Source: an uncultured Steroidobacteraceae bacterium (lineage in GTDB: Bacteria; Pseudomonadota; Gammaproteobacteria; Steroidobacterales; Steroidobacteraceae). Taken from it: DNA of 6,696 nt. This document shows, piece after piece, positions 6,383 to 6,696 of the stretch. The notes below the pieces were generated by a model that was not told where the DNA came from, made no database searches, and worked only from the letters and a program-made list of their open reading frames with translations. Location of the stretch: positions 1 to 6,696 of the forward strand of contig CATPBM010000250.1 in NCBI GenBank assembly GCA_955652625.1. The letters are read 5' to 3'. Numbering within the stretch: position 1 is the stretch's first letter; every line of letters begins with the position of its first letter. Made by a program: the position numbers and the translations under genes.

Positions 6383-6572
6383 GGGTTACCAAGTCACCGT
6401 CTGCCGCTGCGAGCAATCCAGGTCGCGCCAACTTCCGCACGGGCGGTGAGGGCAGACCGACTTCACCAGGAGTTCCAAACGACTGGGGAATTGTCAGACT
6501 GCGAGAGCGGCCAGAAATGGTTGCCGATGTCGGAGAGGGCTAGACTTAGCACCTCGTGACTGAAGTTGCCCT

Positions 6573-6696
6573 ATGACCGCGCAAAAGGCCAGCGTCTGCC
6601 CGCTCGACTGCCCCGACACCTGCAGCCTCGCAGTGACAGTGTCGGGCGATCGGGTGCTCGCCGTGCGCGGGTCGAGAGTCAATCCCATTACTCATG
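6573..6696 (+). CDS. Molybdopterin oxidoreductase, N-terminal Fe-S segment (partial, 3' end off window)
   Basis: Only the first 41 residues are present. They begin MTAQKASVCPLDCPDTCSLA and continue through VLAVRGSRVNPITH to the edge. Cysteines 9, 13 and 17 form the C-x3-C-x3-C part of the N-terminal [4Fe-4S] motif of the molybdopterin-dependent oxidoreductase (DMSO reductase/formate dehydrogenase) superfamily; the fourth Cys, normally soon after the NP-x-T-(R/H) stretch, would be just off the window. No Tat signal precedes the Cys motif, so the enzyme is probably cytoplasmic. ATG 6573 is fixed as the first possible start by an in-frame TGA at 6561-6563; the Shine-Dalgarno is weak. It diverges from the transglutaminase gene and has no obvious functional tie to the ligase cluster. 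The family call rests on a short but characteristic motif; the substrate cannot be told. Confidence 0.85.
   Translation, partial: MTAQKASVCPLDCPDTCSLAVTVSGDRVLAVRGSRVNPITH

Larger units (their letters stand above)
6215..6572. other. Divergent intergenic region, 358 bp, no gene found
   Basis: The region lies between the start of the minus-strand transglutaminase gene and the start of the plus-strand molybdopterin oxidoreductase gene, so it should hold promoters for both. The frames that stay open across parts of it give Arg/Ser-rich translations resembling no known protein and run antisense into the flanking genes. No clear -35/-10 pair of the sigma-70 type could be picked on either strand. 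Small repeats at 6260-6285, 6313-6333, 6351-6358 and 6368-6382 are the only structure seen. Confidence 0.7.

Noticed and set aside
6379..6384. Strong Shine-Dalgarno-like AGGAGG
   Set aside because: No start codon follows within a usable distance and no plausible coding frame begins there.
6150..6440. Minus-strand open frame across the transglutaminase start
   Set aside because: It overlaps the real N-terminus in another frame and has no family resemblance; the spacer is better read as non-coding.
6521..6546. TTGCCG and TAGACT as a promoter for the oxidoreductase gene
   Set aside because: The spacer is only 14 nt, too short for a sigma-70 promoter, and both hexamers are poor matches.
6494..6688. 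Minus-strand open frame at the right edge
   Set aside because: It is antisense to the molybdopterin oxidoreductase start, whose Cys motif is characteristic.

Overview
This GC-rich stretch has tightly packed genes, ATG-stop overlaps and little intergenic space. It looks like a chromosomal segment of a free-living bacterium. The gene types and arrangement suggest a proteobacterium, but no marker in the window fixes the taxon. I see no mobile element, tRNA, rRNA or CRISPR array.

Layout: (1) Bases 1-1961 (+) carry the C-terminal part of a DUF2126 protein, a predicted circularly permuted glutamine-synthetase-like ligase; its 5' end is off the window. (2) Bases 1958-4438 (+) carry an 826-residue fusion of a circularly permuted ATP-grasp ligase with an alpha-E helical domain, overlapping the first gene by ATGA. 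(3) Bases 4447-5346 (+) carry a transglutaminase-like cysteine protein with an intact Cys-His-Asp triad, starting 8 nt after gene 2. (4) Bases 5336-6214 (-) carry a second, different transglutaminase-like protein, also with a full triad, converging on gene 3 with an 11-bp overlap of the 3' ends. (5) Bases 6215-6572 are a gene-free divergent intergenic region. (6) From base 6573 (+) the first 41 codons of a molybdopterin oxidoreductase with an N-terminal Fe-S Cys motif run off the right edge.

Genes 1-3 match a gene set that comparative genomics (Iyer, Aravind and colleagues, 2009, on ATP-grasp and glutamine-synthetase-like amidoligases) proposed as a bacterial peptide-synthesis or peptide-tagging system: two permuted amide-bond ligases, the alpha-E domain, transglutaminase-like peptidases or transferases and, in many genomes, the Anbu proteasome-like NTN peptidase. 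Anbu is not in this window. The simplest reading is that the two ligases build or attach a short peptide or amino-acid tag and the transglutaminase-like enzymes cut or transfer it. The substrate is unknown, so this role is inferred from context. The system is therefore predicted in the literature rather than wholly new. What is locally unusual is the altered ERAE motif of the alpha-E domain, which coincides with a perfect DNA inverted repeat, and the pair of convergent, overlapping transglutaminase genes.
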